Assembly (NCBI GenBank): GCA_024691325.1
Contig: JAILNR010000008.1
Location: 1 to 64,000 of the forward strand
Source of the DNA: Saccharofermentans sp.
GTDB taxonomy: Bacteria > Bacillota > Clostridia > Saccharofermentanales > Saccharofermentanaceae
Direction of reading: 5' to 3'
DNA: 64,000 nt
Part shown: positions 63,106 through 64,000 of the stretch, piece after piece
Position numbering within the stretch: the stretch's first letter is position 1
Layout: the number at the start of each line of letters is the position of its first letter
Notes under the pieces: generated by a model
Seen by the model: only the letters and a program-made list of their open reading frames with translations
Told to the model about the DNA's origin: nothing
The model's database searches: none
Position numbers and translations under genes: made by a program

Positions 63106-63711
63106 CTAAAATGATTTATAGATAGTCACTGTTGCCTTTGTTCCGATAATTGTTACTTTTACTTCATCGGCGATGCTGGCTACAATTGACTTCTCGAGTT
63201 CATCCCAGTGCTCCCTGTAAGACTCAGTTTTCTCTATTTCCTGCCTGTATTTTAGCATAGACCAGTTATAAACGGCCTGTGCTGCCGAGTAATTATTCGT
63301 AGTTACCATTCCCATAAGGTCAAAAGACGAGAGTGATTCGAGCAGGGCCTGGTCTTTATCGTATAGAGCTACAGCCGATATCATATCGCGGATCTTGCCC
63401 ATAAATCCTCTCGCAGATTCATTTCTGCCGGATGTCGAGACACTCAGGAACTGCCTTCTCATATCCCGGTCAAGGTCCACATCGGCCTCAAGCGAGAGTT
63501 CGAAGCTCTTTTGGTCCTGCTTAGCGGTATAATCCGCCTCAACTTCCCCTGCTATCCCCCTTATCAGGCCGAACAGCTCCTCGGCAAGAAGCCTCAAGCG
63601 TATTACTTCCTTATGAGTAAGACCGGCGTCAACACCCAAAGCCTCGGTGGAATCGAGTGCCTTAGGCATATTCATCTCATTACCGTTTACTTTAAAGTTA
63701 ACTATACTCAT
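63106..63711 (-). CDS. unknown protein in STAS/phosphatase module
   Basis: A 201-residue soluble protein. The N-terminal part (LTHKEVIRLRLLAEELFGLIRG) recalls the helix of anti-sigma-factor kinases, but the N-box Asn and the glycine-rich ATP-lid loops are not present, so ATP binding is doubtful. The C-terminus ends in two beta strands (VKVTIIGTKATVTIYKSF). AAGGAG lies 7 nt before the ATG. The gene overlaps the phosphatase by 4 nt (ATGA). It may be a degenerate kinase or a regulator. Confidence 0.6.
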   Translation of the reverse strand: MSIVNFKVNGNEMNMPKALDSTEALGVDAGLTHKEVIRLRLLAEELFGLIRGIAGEVEADYTAKQDQKSFELSLEADVDLDRDMRRQFLSVSTSGRNESARGFMGKIRDMISAVALYDKDQALLESLSSFDLMGMVTTNNYSAAQAVYNWSMLKYRQEIEKTESYREHWDELEKSIVASIADEVKVTIIGTKATVTIYKSF

Positions 63712-64000
63712 AACGGCTCCTTAGAATCCTCATTACTGCCTAATTGTACACCATCAGGTCCATAATAATCGAATACCATAACGGTTATATCGTCAAACTG
63801 CTCGTATCCGTCAACAAATACGTTGATATCATCCCTGAGCATATCTATGACTTCCTGCTGGCTTGCACCGGGATTGCTGTTAAGCTTATCAAGCATTCTT
63901 TCCGGACCGTAAAGCTCCTCATGTGCATTAGTAGCTTCAGGAACACCATCCGTATAGACGAAGATCCTGTCACCCGGGTCGAGCTTAAACTCACGCTCCT
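63708..64000 (-). CDS. SpoIIE/RsbU-type PP2C phosphatase, partial
   Basis: The C-terminal 97 codons of a protein whose start lies beyond the right edge. The frame reads FKLDPGDRIFVYTDGVPEA, YGPERMLDKL and QFDDITVMVFDY, all C-terminal marks of SpoIIE-family serine phosphatases (metal-binding DGV and DDITV). It should dephosphorylate the STAS protein downstream. An internal ATG at 63896 is not the start because the conserved frame continues upstream. Input sensor domains are unseen. Confidence 0.88.
   Translation of the reverse strand, partial: EREFKLDPGDRIFVYTDGVPEATNAHEELYGPERMLDKLNSNPGASQQEVIDMLRDDINVFVDGYEQFDDITVMVFDYYGPDGVQLGSNEDSKEPL

Overview
The window looks like chromosomal DNA of an anaerobic, fibre-degrading Gram-positive (Clostridia-type) bacterium. 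This is inferred from moderate GC, strong GGAGG ribosome binding sites, HPr kinase/WhiA/RapZ genes, SpoIIE/STAS signalling proteins, and a cellulose/cellodextrin set (GH5 endoglucanase plus GH94 cellodextrin and cellobiose phosphorylases). I cannot name the species. No tRNA or rRNA gene, CRISPR array, prophage or insertion sequence is visible. The left edge holds what looks like the promoter and leader of a stable-RNA operon running leftwards out of the window.

Layout. 0.3-1.3 kb: L-lactate dehydrogenase (+). 1.5-12.2 kb (-): the classical rpmH-rnpA-yidD-yidC-khpB-mnmE-mnmG-rsmG operon, driven by a perfect-consensus promoter, followed by gyrA and a DD-carboxypeptidase. dnaA, the usual neighbour of rpmH, is absent; a PstS-like protein with two tiny membrane proteins and a zinc-ribbon protein sits there instead (12.3-14.9 kb). 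15-27.3 kb (-): one long close-packed run hprK-murB-rapZ-whiA-beta-propeller protein-two unknowns-nucleoside kinase-metA-nnrD-alr-split transketolase, ending in a terminator at 14.9 kb.

27.4-53.6 kb (-) is the accessory heart of the window. A secreted GH5 enzyme, cellodextrin phosphorylase and cellobiose phosphorylase lie downstream of a three-gene ABC importer whose first permease carries a roughly 490-residue extracellular insertion. Upstream of that is a second, stranger cluster: two paralogous ~800-residue binding lipoproteins with an extra N-terminal propeller-like domain, an orphan CbiG-like protein, MalF/MalG-type permeases, an HlyD-type adaptor, a MacB-core-like protein and an acidic lipoprotein. 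Neither cluster encodes an ATPase. I consider this import/efflux hybrid the best candidate for an undescribed system. A frameshifted lipoprotein gene lies between the importer and the phosphorylases.

53.7-64 kb is mixed-strand: a 2-hydroxyacid dehydrogenase, a DUF4203-like membrane protein with dus and PAP2 phosphatase, two COG0523 metal GTPases (one fused to a YcgQ-like domain, one with a 75-residue His-rich stretch), an acetolactate-synthase-like enzyme, two tandem paralogous lipoproteins, a 92-nt imperfect palindrome, and a STAS/unknown/SpoIIE-phosphatase signalling module cut by the right edge.

All calls rest on reading motifs and spacing in the sequence and on recalled family features. 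No database search was run.
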